A stretch of DNA of 64,000 nucleotides from Sphingomonas sp. HITSZ_GF (GTDB taxonomy: Bacteria > Pseudomonadota > Alphaproteobacteria > Sphingomonadales > Sphingomonadaceae), in the NCBI RefSeq assembly GCF_029543155.1, contig NZ_JARQXA010000003.1, forward strand, positions 434,001 to 498,000. Reading direction: 5' to 3'. The translations under genes and the position numbers were made by a program. Below are positions 51,661-60,544 of this stretch, piece after piece. The notes below the pieces were generated by a model. The model did not search any database. It saw nothing but the letters and a program-made list of their open reading frames with translations, and was not told where the DNA came from. Every line of letters begins with the position of its first letter. Within the stretch, counting starts at the first letter, position 1.

Positions 51661-53373
51661 TTATTTCCGCCCTGCGATCCAGCTGTCCACCACCGCCTCG
51701 AGCATCGTCATCGGCAGCTGGCCCTGGCCGAGAATCAGGTCGTGGAAGGCGCGGATGTCGAACTTGTCGCCGAGCGCGGCTTCGGCACGGTGGCGCAGCT
51801 CGAGGATCTTGAGCTCGCCGACCTTGTAGGCCACCGCCCCGCCCGGCGCGCCGATATAGCGGGCGAGCTCGGTATCGATGTTGATATCGGCCAGCGCGGT
51901 ATTCTCGGTGAAGCAGGCGCGGGCCTGGGCGTAGCTCCAGCCCATCACATGGATGCCGGTATCCACCACCATCCGGCAGGCACGCCACATCTCGTTGGAG
52001 AGCGCGCCGAACTTCTCATAGGGATCGCGATACACGCCCATTTCGTGGCCCAGCCGCTCGGAATAGAGCGCCCAGCCCTCGCGAAAGGCGAGCAGGTCAC
52101 GCTGGCGGCGGAAGCTCGGCCATTCGGGATGCTCCTGCGCGATCGCGGCATGGGTATGATGGCCCGGCGCCGCCTCGTGCAGGGTGAGCGACGGCACTTC
52201 GTAGAGCGGGCGCTGATCGAGGTGGGAGGTGTTGACGATGAAGCGGCCCGGGAACCCCCTGGAGAAGTCGCCGCCGCCCGAGCGGGCGGTGGTATAGCCC
52301 TCCTCGAGATCGAGGGGGACCGGCTCGACGGTGAAGGGTTGGCGCGGCAGCGTGCCGAACCAGCGGGGCAGCACGCCGTCGATCCGCTTGGCGGCGGCGC
52401 TGTACTTCTCGATCAGCTCCTCGCGGCTCTTCGCATAGAAGCGGGGATCGGTGCGAAGGTAGCGCAGCCACTCGGCGAAGCTGCCGGTGAAGCCGGCTTC
52501 GGCGATGACCTTGTCCATCTCGCCGCGGATGCGCTTCACCTCGGAGAGGCCGAGGGCGTGGACCTGTTCGGCGGTGAGATCGGTGGTGGTGTAGTAGCGT
52601 AGAAGGAAGCTGTAATAGTCGCTTCCGCCGCGGATGGTTGCGATGCCGAGGCCCTTGCGGGCATGCGCGCGGTATCGGCCGTCGATATAGGCCAGCATCG
52701 CGCGCTGGGCGGGACGGATCTCGCGCTCCAGCACGATGCTCGCTTCGGCGACCAGAGCCGTTCGCCCCTTCAGCGGCGCGAGCAGCGGGTCCTCCGCCAC
52801 CGGCCGCGCGACCTGGGCGCGCAGCACTGCCACCGCGACGTCGACCACGCGCGCCGGCTGGGTCCAGCCCGTGGCGATGCCGCGCTCGAGATTGGCGCGC
52901 TGCTGCTCGAAATAGGCGGGCACGCCGCGCAGCCGGGCAATCCAGGCGTGGCCATCGGCATCGCTGCGCACCTCGACTCCGCGCGCGGTGTAATAGGGCG
53001 TGTTGTAGAAGCCCTCATGCGCGACAAAGGCGAAGCGGCGCTCGTCGAGATCGATGCCCTGGACGCGCCAGCCGATGATCTGGCGCAGGAAATCGCGGTT
53101 CACCTTGTCCTCGGACGCGAGCGCAGCATCGGGCAAGGCGGCGAGCGCCTTGTCGATCGCGAGCAGCTCGGCCTTGCGCGCGGCCATGCCGGCGGGCGTC
53201 TCGTCGGGCCAGCCGGCCGGCGCGTGCGACGGATCCGAGCGGCCCGCCTCCATCGGGAAGCGTTCGGTGAACGCCTCGTAGCGCGCGATCAGCGCATCGA
53301 GATCGGGCGCGCCCGCGCCGATCAGCAGCATCGCGCCGACCGGCAGGAGCAAGAGACGCAGGGCGCGGATCAT
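51661..53373 (-). CDS. Secreted DUF885 family protein
   Basis: 570 residues with a short signal/lipoprotein-like leader ('MLLIGAGAP'). The conserved HExxPGH is at 399-405 (HEAAPGH) and 'REGWALYSERLG' follows, so the gluzincin-type metal site is probably functional. ATG 53373 is chosen as GGGAGA is 7 nt upstream; ATG 53379 is too close to it. Probably a periplasmic peptidase-like hydrolase. It is alone, with repeats on both sides. Confidence 0.88.
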   Translation of the reverse strand: MIRALRLLLLPVGAMLLIGAGAPDLDALIARYEAFTERFPMEAGRSDPSHAPAGWPDETPAGMAARKAELLAIDKALAALPDAALASEDKVNRDFLRQIIGWRVQGIDLDERRFAFVAHEGFYNTPYYTARGVEVRSDADGHAWIARLRGVPAYFEQQRANLERGIATGWTQPARVVDVAVAVLRAQVARPVAEDPLLAPLKGRTALVAEASIVLEREIRPAQRAMLAYIDGRYRAHARKGLGIATIRGGSDYYSFLLRYYTTTDLTAEQVHALGLSEVKRIRGEMDKVIAEAGFTGSFAEWLRYLRTDPRFYAKSREELIEKYSAAAKRIDGVLPRWFGTLPRQPFTVEPVPLDLEEGYTTARSGGGDFSRGFPGRFIVNTSHLDQRPLYEVPSLTLHEAAPGHHTHAAIAQEHPEWPSFRRQRDLLAFREGWALYSERLGHEMGVYRDPYEKFGALSNEMWRACRMVVDTGIHVMGWSYAQARACFTENTALADINIDTELARYIGAPGGAVAYKVGELKILELRHRAEAALGDKFDIRAFHDLILGQGQLPMTMLEAVVDSWIAGRK

Positions 53374-53424
53374 GTGCATTCTCCCTTTAAGGCCGGCCAG
53401 TTACGGGTGGCATCGACGTTCAAA

Positions 53425-53618
53425 TCCTCCCCCGGAGGAGCGTTGGGTTGGATTGCCGCCGGCAATCCAAGCCCATGCCGGGGGCATGGGCGACCCAACA
53501 CTGGGGACCAGCGAAGCTGGTGGAGGGGTAGTCGCCACGAACGAGACGGTATCGCATGTGGAGAATACCTCTCCACCACCGCCTTCGGCGGCGGTCCCCC
53601 TCTCCCTCCGGGAGAGGA
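53425..53618. repeat. GC-rich intergenic dyad repeat, copy 3 with nested insertion
   Basis: Third copy of the 7825/8776 family (starts TCCTCCCCCGGAGG, ends CTCCGGGAGAGGA, contains GGACCAGCGAAGCTGG and ACCGCCTTCGGCGGCGGT). Just inside its left end a 64-bp element (53439-53502) interrupts it. The rest aligns with copy 2. Confidence 0.7.
53439..53502. mobile_element. 64-bp double-hairpin insertion inside the repeat
   Basis: Outer arms AGCGTTGGGT and ACCCAACACT (one mismatch) enclose two perfect hairpins: TTGGATTGCC-GCC-GGCAATCCAA (53448-53470) and GCCCATGCC-GGG-GGCATGGGC (53471-53491). This three-way-junction shape and its position within another repeat suggest a tiny non-autonomous mobile or REP-derived element. 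No target duplication longer than 2-3 bp is evident. Confidence 0.5.
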
Positions 53619-53656
53619 TTTTGAAATGCGGTCGTCGCGCTGAACGTCGACGCCTC

Positions 53657-54958
53657 CTAGTTTGACAGCCTAGCCATCGTCATCAGCAGCTTGGGCAGCA
53701 GCGCCGCCCCGGCGTGGAAGCGGATCGGATGCGGCGTGCGCGGCGCCACCGAGAGCTGCTCGCGGCTGTTGGTCGCGATCGCCGCGGCGACTTCGATGCC
53801 GAGCTGGGTGTTGATGCCGATGCCGCGGCCATTGTCGGCCTGGATCGCCAGCGCGCCGTCGCCGAGATCGTAGAGCTCGGGCAGGAAGGACGAGTTCACC
53901 TGGGCGAGCCCTTCCCAGATATAGTCGATCCGCGGATCGGGCATCACGGCGAAATGCTGCTTCAGCCGGCGCTGCGCCTCGCGCAGATGCGCCTTGCCGC
54001 CATTGACCAGGAACGACATCGGGAAAGCCGAGATCAGATGCCCCTGCGCATCGAGCCGCGCAGTGAAGAGATAGGGCACCTTGTCGGTGAAGGCGCCGCC
54101 CTGGGGAAGGATCGTCTCGCGCTGGGCGGCGTCGAGCGGCGCGGTGGCGAACTGGACGACATGGAGCGGCAGCACGGTGCGCTTGAGCGCCGGGTGCAGC
54201 TTCGCATTGCCGCCATTGGCCGCCAGCACCACGCGCCGGGCCGAAACCGCGCCGCCGGGCGTGCGGGCGATCCAGCGGCCGCCGTCACGCACCAGCGTCT
54301 CGACCGGGCTCTGGGCGAACAACCGGGCGCCCTGCCTGAGCGCTGCATGCGCGATGCCGCGGACATAGCCGAGCGGGTTGATGCTGCCGCCGTCGCCGAA
54401 GCACAGCGCGCCGCAATAGCGCTCGACCCCGAAGATGTGCCGCGCCTCGCGCGCCTCGACGAAGCGCACGTCATAGCCGCGCGAGCTCCACTGATTGGCG
54501 TAGCGGCGCTGGTTCTGGGCGAGGTGCTCGCTGTGCGCGGGGGTATAGAACCCCTCCTGGCGGGCGTCGCAGTCGATCGCGTGGCGCTCGATCAGGTCGA
54601 ACACCGCGCGGGCCGAGCCGCCGATCATCCGGGTCAGCCGCTCGCCGCGCAGCCGGCCGAGCACCGGCCCGATCGTCTCGGGCGTGTGGCGGATATAGTC
54701 GGGCGCGATCAGGCCGCCGCTCCAGCCGGTCGCCTGGTCGCCGGGCTGGCCTGCCTCGAGCAGCACCGTGTCGACCCCGGTCTCGGCCAAGTGCAGCGCC
54801 GTGGTCATGCCGGCGATGCCGCCGCCGATGACGAGCACTTCCGCTTCGATCTCGACGGCGAGCGGCGCGAGTTCGGGGCCGGGCGCCGCCGTCGCGACCC
54901 AGACCGGCGCGGTCGAGGGCCGATCGCCCTCGCGGCGGGAAATGGGCTGATGCTGCAT
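53657..54958 (-). CDS. FAD-dependent oxidoreductase (gamma-glutamylputrescine oxidase/PuuB-like)
   Basis: 433 residues of the DAO superfamily. GGGIAG at 45-50 is the Rossmann loop, and 'GWSGGLIAPD' and 'NGRGIGINTQLG' are typical of the PuuB/OrdL group, which oxidises amines or amino acids. ATG 54958 is chosen over two upstream GTG codons. No signal peptide is visible, so cytosolic. Its substrate is not evident; the symporter upstream on the same strand may import it. The two genes are 167 bp apart, so a shared transcript is uncertain. Confidence 0.87.
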   Translation of the reverse strand: MQHQPISRREGDRPSTAPVWVATAAPGPELAPLAVEIEAEVLVIGGGIAGMTTALHLAETGVDTVLLEAGQPGDQATGWSGGLIAPDYIRHTPETIGPVLGRLRGERLTRMIGGSARAVFDLIERHAIDCDARQEGFYTPAHSEHLAQNQRRYANQWSSRGYDVRFVEAREARHIFGVERYCGALCFGDGGSINPLGYVRGIAHAALRQGARLFAQSPVETLVRDGGRWIARTPGGAVSARRVVLAANGGNAKLHPALKRTVLPLHVVQFATAPLDAAQRETILPQGGAFTDKVPYLFTARLDAQGHLISAFPMSFLVNGGKAHLREAQRRLKQHFAVMPDPRIDYIWEGLAQVNSSFLPELYDLGDGALAIQADNGRGIGINTQLGIEVAAAIATNSREQLSVAPRTPHPIRFHAGAALLPKLLMTMARLSN

Positions 54959-55125
54959 CACCACGCCTTGCCCGGGGTGAAGCTGGGGGCCGGCGCGACG
55001 GGCATGAGCGCCCCCGCGACGTCCGTGATACGGGACGTTTGCATGTACTTCTGAACTCTCTGTTCGCTTCCCGAAGGAGCGGTGTCTGTGCGCTCCCTTC
55101 GCGGGAGCGGTGTTCCTCGAAACGG

Positions 55126-56025
55126 TCAGGCTGTGGCGGGCACGGCACTCCTTGCGCGCTCGGTTCGGCGCGCGATGGCGACGAAGGCCAGCACAAAGCA
55201 GAGGGCGACCGGCGTGTTCATGATCATCGGCAGCGACATCTGGTTGTTGCCGACGATGCTGACCGCGATGAAGATCGCCGTGCCTTCCTGGCGCATCAGA
55301 TGCTCGATCCCGATCGAGATGTTCTCACGCCGGGTGAAGCCGGCGAAGCGCACGATCGTCATCACCACGCAGACCATGATCAGGTTGAGCGCGACGGTGA
55401 TCCAGAACAGCGCGCCGAGATTCTCGCGCAGCACCGGCACCTGATCGAACAGGATCACGCCGAACGCGCTGAACAGCACGACCATCGCGATGTTCTTGAG
55501 ATACTTCTTCACCGTGAGTGCCAGGCCCGGGCGCAGCGCCCGCAGCGTGAAGCCGGCGGCGGCGGGCAGCACGGTGATCGAGAAGATGTCCCAGAAGAAG
55601 GCGCCGAGCGGCACCTTCACATCGGCCTCCAACCCCATGAAGTGGAGCAGCGCGAAATGCGCGTAGAAGGGGACCGTGACGATGTAGAGCATGCTGAGCA
55701 GCAGCGTCATCGACATCGACAAGGCGAGATCGCCCTTGGCCATGTCGGTGAACAGGTTGGAGAGCATGCCGCCCGGCGTGGTGGCGAGCAGCACGAAGCC
55801 CACCGCCAGCGCCGGCGTGGGCGCCACGGTGAGCGCCAGCGTGAGCCCGATCGCGGGCGGCACGATCAGCATCGAGCAGACGCCGAAGATCAGCGCGCGC
55901 TTGTTGCGGAATACCTGGCGGAAATCCTCGGCCGTGAGCGACAGGCCCATCGAGACCATGATCGCGATCAGCGAGCCGGGAAGCACCCAATGGCCCAGGA
56001 TGGACATCAGATCGGCATAGGTCAT
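55126..56025 (-). CDS. Bile acid:sodium symporter family transporter
   Basis: 299 residues and about 9-10 transmembrane helices in the BASS family, with 'LLATTPGGMLSNLFTDMAKGDLALS' (about 80-104), the crossover motif region of these Na+ symporters. Members import bile acids, pantothenate or other organic acids. It is 12 nt downstream of the DUF3830 gene, so the two are probably translated together. Confidence 0.88.
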   Translation of the reverse strand: MTYADLMSILGHWVLPGSLIAIMVSMGLSLTAEDFRQVFRNKRALIFGVCSMLIVPPAIGLTLALTVAPTPALAVGFVLLATTPGGMLSNLFTDMAKGDLALSMSMTLLLSMLYIVTVPFYAHFALLHFMGLEADVKVPLGAFFWDIFSITVLPAAAGFTLRALRPGLALTVKKYLKNIAMVVLFSAFGVILFDQVPVLRENLGALFWITVALNLIMVCVVMTIVRFAGFTRRENISIGIEHLMRQEGTAIFIAVSIVGNNQMSLPMIMNTPVALCFVLAFVAIARRTERARSAVPATA

Positions 56026-56037
56026 GTCCGCTCCCCC

Positions 56038-56517
56038 TCAGGCCGGTTCGACAGTGATGGTGCAGGCGCCGTTCCGACGGATCGTGCGGCAATCGGCGAC
56101 GGCCTTTTCCAGATCCTCGTCGAGGATGCGGGCGCAGACATTGGCCTGGATCCAGCCGAACGGCATCAGCAGCCGGCCGCCGGCACCGTAGAAGATGCCG
56201 ATGTCGTAGAACGGCCCGGGCGGCAGGCCCTGGGTGCTGCCCGCGGCGAGATAGGCGAGCACGATGTCGCCGGCGCCGGGATAGGAAGTGGCGTTCTCGG
56301 CCGGAATCGTCGGCTGGGCCATCCCCTGGGGCAGCGCCGCCGAGGGCATCGGCACCGAAATCTCGGGCCCGGTCCAGATCGCGTGCATCGCCTCGAACGC
56401 GGCGCGCCGCGTGGCCAGGTCGCGCAGGAAATCACAGGATTGCGGAGCGGCGGCCGGAAGCAGGCGGCAGCGCGCCGACAGTCCCGATTTCGGCTCCGTG
56501 AACTTTACCAGATCCAT
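56038..56517 (-). CDS. DUF3830 family protein (cyclophilin-like fold)
   Basis: About 159 residues; ATG 56517 has AGGGGG about 10 nt upstream, and ATG 56526 (three residues more) is the alternative but too close. The C-terminal 'DIGIFYGAGGRLLMPFGWIQANVCARI' resembles the 'FYGRD..PSMPDG..PVNLFARI' end of DUF3830, a cyclophilin-like domain often found beside amide-ring and amino-acid catabolic genes. Function unknown. It is between a DUF885 peptidase and the symporter. Confidence 0.7.
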   Translation of the reverse strand: MDLVKFTEPKSGLSARCRLLPAAAPQSCDFLRDLATRRAAFEAMHAIWTGPEISVPMPSAALPQGMAQPTIPAENATSYPGAGDIVLAYLAAGSTQGLPPGPFYDIGIFYGAGGRLLMPFGWIQANVCARILDEDLEKAVADCRTIRRNGACTITVEPA

Positions 56518-56531
56518 CGAAAGCATGCCCC

Positions 56532-58217
56532 CTATTCGCCCGTCGCCATCGACAGATATTCTTCCTTCTGCAGCGCGATCGGCACATTGCCGTTGGTCCA
56601 GAGATAATCGTGGAAGCGCTTGAGATCGAAGGACTTGCCTTCGCGCACCCGCGCCTCTGCGAGGAACTCGGTCGTCTGCATCTTGCCGATCTGGTAGCTG
56701 ATCGCCTGGCCGGGGGCGGCGGCGAAGAAGGTGGCTTCCTCGCGCGCCGTCCCGCGGTCCATCGGGACCATCTTTTCCAGATAGTCGGCAGCCTGGGCGA
56801 TGGTGAATTCACCTAGCGCCAGCTTCACGTCCACTTCGACCCGAAGGGCACGCAATCTCGCAAAATTGTAGATGATCTCGCGCGTCTTGGGCGCATCGGC
56901 CCAGAACCCCGCCTGGAGCATCATCTCCTCGGCATAGAAGCCGGTCCCCTCGTTCGCGCCGCTGTCATAATAGCGGCGGCGGATCGGATCGGGGTTCTTC
57001 CAGCTGAGGCTGAGCTGGAAGAAATGGCCGGGCACGCCCTCGTGCACGATGATCGGCCGCGGATCGCGCGCGATCGAGAGGTTGAAATAGCCGAGCTTGG
57101 GCGAGGGATCGGGGAGATAGACGGTCGCGTCATCCCCCACCCGTTCGATGCTGGTGAAGTCGAAGGTGCGCCCCAGCCACTCGATCGGCGCGAGATAGGC
57201 GGGGAAAGGCTGGGCCTTGTAATGGCCGACCCAGGCGGGGACCGTCAGCAGCTTCTTCTCGGTGAGGAACTGGCGGACCTTCAACTCCTCGGCATCGAGG
57301 CGCGCGGTGACCGCGGCGATCGAAGGACCGATCGGCAGCTCGGCAAGCCCGGCATTGCGGTTGCGCTCGAGCGTCTCGAACAGCACCGAGCGCGCCCATT
57401 CCTGGCGGCCCATCACCTGGAGTTCCTCGGGCGAATAGGGATAGAGCCCGACATTGCCGAGGAAATAGAGATAGCTCTCGCGGCCCACCGCGGTCTGCTC
57501 GGGCAGGCCGGCGCGCTTCGATTTCAGGAAATCGGCATAGCCGGCGAACGCGACGATCGCCTTTTCGACCGCGGCGGCGAGACGCTTCTTCTGCGCCGCA
57601 TCGGCATAGGGGGCGAGCCCAGCGGCCATACCGCGCAGGCCCTCGGGCACTTCGGCGAGCTGGCTCAGCGCGACGTCGACGAACGGCCCGCGCATATCGT
57701 CCAGGTTCGCCCGGCCGGCGGCGAGGACCGCGGGGGCGTTGCCGAGCAGGTGGATGACCTCATCGAGGCGGGCATGCGAGACCGGCGGCTTGGGCAGGAG
57801 CAGCTCGAACACCGGATTGAGCGCCTGCGCCGTGTAGAAATGCGGCTGGCGGCGCCAGGCGGCGACATGGTCCATTTCCCAATGGACGCGCGCCAGCGCC
57901 GAGCCGACCAGCCGGTAATCGACCTTCTCGGTGACGCTCTGCGGCGCGCTCGCCAGCGCCTTCCAGCGCGCCTCGAAGGCGGCGAGCTGCTTGCGCTGCG
58001 CGGCGACGCCGGCCGGCGACCAGTCCGGCAGCCAGCCGGCGGGGCGCACGATGCGCGGGATGTCGTCGCTGCTCGCTGGCTGGGTGGTGCCGCGCCAGGC
58101 CCAGAAATCGGCACCCAGCTGCTGGACGGCAGGCTGGGCAGCCGCCGGCTGCGCAGCCAGCTGGGCCACCAGCAAGGTGGCGCCTCCCATCACAACCGCG
58201 ATGCCCCTGCGCAGCAT
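56532..58217 (-). CDS. Secreted DUF885 family protein
   Basis: 561 residues; signal peptide to about 'AAAQPA' (28). The metal motif HExxPGH is intact at 392-398 (HEGVPGH), with 'NEGTGFYAEEMML' after it. It lies 3 nt after the S9 peptidase stop and 14 nt before the DUF3830 gene, so these form one operon. Probably a periplasmic peptidase acting on products of the S9 enzyme. Confidence 0.88.
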   Translation of the reverse strand: MLRRGIAVVMGGATLLVAQLAAQPAAAQPAVQQLGADFWAWRGTTQPASSDDIPRIVRPAGWLPDWSPAGVAAQRKQLAAFEARWKALASAPQSVTEKVDYRLVGSALARVHWEMDHVAAWRRQPHFYTAQALNPVFELLLPKPPVSHARLDEVIHLLGNAPAVLAAGRANLDDMRGPFVDVALSQLAEVPEGLRGMAAGLAPYADAAQKKRLAAAVEKAIVAFAGYADFLKSKRAGLPEQTAVGRESYLYFLGNVGLYPYSPEELQVMGRQEWARSVLFETLERNRNAGLAELPIGPSIAAVTARLDAEELKVRQFLTEKKLLTVPAWVGHYKAQPFPAYLAPIEWLGRTFDFTSIERVGDDATVYLPDPSPKLGYFNLSIARDPRPIIVHEGVPGHFFQLSLSWKNPDPIRRRYYDSGANEGTGFYAEEMMLQAGFWADAPKTREIIYNFARLRALRVEVDVKLALGEFTIAQAADYLEKMVPMDRGTAREEATFFAAAPGQAISYQIGKMQTTEFLAEARVREGKSFDLKRFHDYLWTNGNVPIALQKEEYLSMATGE

Positions 58218-58220
58218 CGC

Positions 58221-60452
58221 TTACTTCCGGTTCTTCACATTGCGATCGAAGAAATCGGCCATCTTCTTGAACGCGAAGCGGGTCTGCGGAATGTTCTCGG
58301 CATCCCAGGGATGGTTGGCGCCCGGCAGCGTCACCAGCTCGAAGGGCTGGCCGCGCTGGATCATCTGCTCGGTCAGCGCCATCGTATCCGAATAGAGCAC
58401 CACGGAATCGCGGGTGCCGTGGATGATCATCAGCGGATCCTTGATCCCCTTGGCCTGGTAGAGCGCCGACTGCGCTTCGTAGCGCGCGGGCATGTCCGGC
58501 CCGTCGGGCGGACCCATGATCCACATCTGCGCAGGGAAGGCATGCCAGACATTGGTGGCCGGCGCGCCGGCGACGCCCGCGGCATAGAGGCCAGGCTTCT
58601 TCGACAGCGACATGACCGTCATCAGGCCGCCATAGCTGGAGCCCCAGATGCCGATGCGCTTGGGATCGGCATAGCCCTGGGCGATCAGATAGCGGACGCC
58701 GCTCTCGATATCGTTGATGTCGGTCTCGCCATAGCTTTCATACTGGGTCTGGTTGTGCTCGCGCCCCTGCCCCCACGATCCGCGGATGTTGACGGTCATG
58801 ACGATATAGCCCTGCGAGACGAAATACTGATCGATCCCCCAGGTCGGGTGCGCACGCCGCCCGCCCCATTGGTTGTGCACGGCGTCCGAATAGTTCGAGC
58901 CCATGATCACCGGATATTTCTTCGACGGATCGAAATTGGCCGGGACGCTGATCCGGCCGAGCAGATTCATCCCGTCGACATGGCTCGGGAACTGGACATA
59001 GCTCGTCTTCGCCCAGGTCTGGCCGTAGAAATCGGGCTGGGGCGACTTGGTGACCTGCACCGCCTTGCCGGGCTTCGCCGTGTCGATGACGAACAGCTCG
59101 GGCGGCAGATCGTCATTGCTGTACCAGTCGGCGATCTTGCTGAAATCGGGGGAATAGACCGGCTCGTGCGTGCCGCCCGCCGGGCCGCTCATCTGCTCGA
59201 TCTTGCCGCCCGCGACCGAGACCCGGTAGAGCTGGCGATCCTGCAGCGCCGACTTGTTGGCGGTGAAATAGAGCTGCTTGTTCTTGGCATCGACCGCGAA
59301 GGAGGCGATTTCCCACTTGCCGCTGGTGATCTGGCGCGGCGCCTCGCCGGCCTTTTTCTGCTGGTAGAGCTGGAGCCAGCCATCGCGATCGGTGAGGATG
59401 ATCAGGCCGTCGTCGCCCGGCGCCCAGGCGACCTTCCAGTCCGGACGGAGATGCTTGGGCTCGCGCAGCTGGTAGAAGGTCTCGCGGGCGCCGGTGGCGG
59501 CGTCGTAGAGATAGATGGTGTGCTCCTTGGCCTCCATGTCGGCGCTGCTGACGAACAGCCGCTTGCCGTCATGCGACAGGCCATAGCCCCAGACGTCGTG
59601 CTTGGCATCGGGGCGCTCGAACAGGCGAGCCTTGGCGGTAGCGAGGTCGACGACGCCGATGGTCGTCTTGCTGGTCTCCTCGCCCGGGAAGGCGCGGATC
59701 ACGCGGTTGTTCTGCTGCTGACCCTTGGCGCTGTAGAAGATGTCGCGCTCGGGCATGGCGCGGTCGTCGGCCTGCTGGAAGGCGATCGCCTTGCCGCTGT
59801 CAGCCCAGTCGAAGCTCTCGACATAGACTTTCGGATCGTCGCTGCCGACCAGACGGGTGGCGGCGACGCCCTCGCCTGCCGCAGCGTCGCGGACCCAGAG
59901 CTGGCCGCCGGGAGCGATAGCAGTGCCATTGGTCGCGGCGGCGACGAAGGCGAGCTTGCTGCCGTCGGGCGAGACGGCGAGCTTGCGGACGCCGCGCTTG
60001 TCGCCCTCGACCTTGACGATCGTGCCGTCGGCCTCGCGGATGTTGAGCTGGCCGCCCAGGGTGAAGGCGATGCGACCCTTGGGCAGGAACACTGCCTGGC
60101 CGATGCCCTTGGCTTCGGCTTCGGGCTTGCTGTCCTTGCCGAGGAAGGTCAGCCGGGTCTTCTGGCCGGTCTTTGGAGAGTAGGACCAGATGTCGCGGAA
60201 CGAATAGCCTTCGTCGTTCCACAGGAAGAGGACGGCGCTGCCGTCAGCCGCCCAGCTATAGCCGAGCGGCTCAAGGCCGACGAGGCTCTTGTAGCGATAG
60301 AGCTCGTCAATCGAGAAGCTGGTGCCCGGCACGCTGGCGGCGCCCTTTGCCGGCGCCTGGGCCTGCTGGGCCGAGGCGGAAGGCGCCGCAGCCAGCGATG
60401 CGATCGCCAGAGCCACCGACATCGCATGAACCGAAACGCGGAACTTGATCAT
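58221..60452 (-). CDS. S9 family prolyl oligopeptidase / dipeptidyl peptidase-like
   Basis: 743 residues with a signal peptide (to about 'ASAQQ', 29), a beta-propeller (about 60-470) and an alpha/beta-hydrolase domain. The catalytic triad can be placed: Ser606 (GSSYGG), Asp682 ('HGTRDSVV') and His714 ('GANHPW'). It is exported and probably cleaves after proline or releases dipeptides from oligopeptides. It begins the minus-strand peptidase operon and lies downstream of the large TonB receptor on the same strand, 92 bp away. Confidence 0.92.
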   Translation of the reverse strand: MIKFRVSVHAMSVALAIASLAAAPSASAQQAQAPAKGAASVPGTSFSIDELYRYKSLVGLEPLGYSWAADGSAVLFLWNDEGYSFRDIWSYSPKTGQKTRLTFLGKDSKPEAEAKGIGQAVFLPKGRIAFTLGGQLNIREADGTIVKVEGDKRGVRKLAVSPDGSKLAFVAAATNGTAIAPGGQLWVRDAAAGEGVAATRLVGSDDPKVYVESFDWADSGKAIAFQQADDRAMPERDIFYSAKGQQQNNRVIRAFPGEETSKTTIGVVDLATAKARLFERPDAKHDVWGYGLSHDGKRLFVSSADMEAKEHTIYLYDAATGARETFYQLREPKHLRPDWKVAWAPGDDGLIILTDRDGWLQLYQQKKAGEAPRQITSGKWEIASFAVDAKNKQLYFTANKSALQDRQLYRVSVAGGKIEQMSGPAGGTHEPVYSPDFSKIADWYSNDDLPPELFVIDTAKPGKAVQVTKSPQPDFYGQTWAKTSYVQFPSHVDGMNLLGRISVPANFDPSKKYPVIMGSNYSDAVHNQWGGRRAHPTWGIDQYFVSQGYIVMTVNIRGSWGQGREHNQTQYESYGETDINDIESGVRYLIAQGYADPKRIGIWGSSYGGLMTVMSLSKKPGLYAAGVAGAPATNVWHAFPAQMWIMGPPDGPDMPARYEAQSALYQAKGIKDPLMIIHGTRDSVVLYSDTMALTEQMIQRGQPFELVTLPGANHPWDAENIPQTRFAFKKMADFFDRNVKNRK

Positions 60453-60544
60453 CTTCCCGACACCTTCACTCGCTTGTCACGCTTCCGGCCCGAAGGCCGG
60501 TTGCCGGCGACGACGGCATGTCCGCCGCCGCCGGACTTTGGGCC

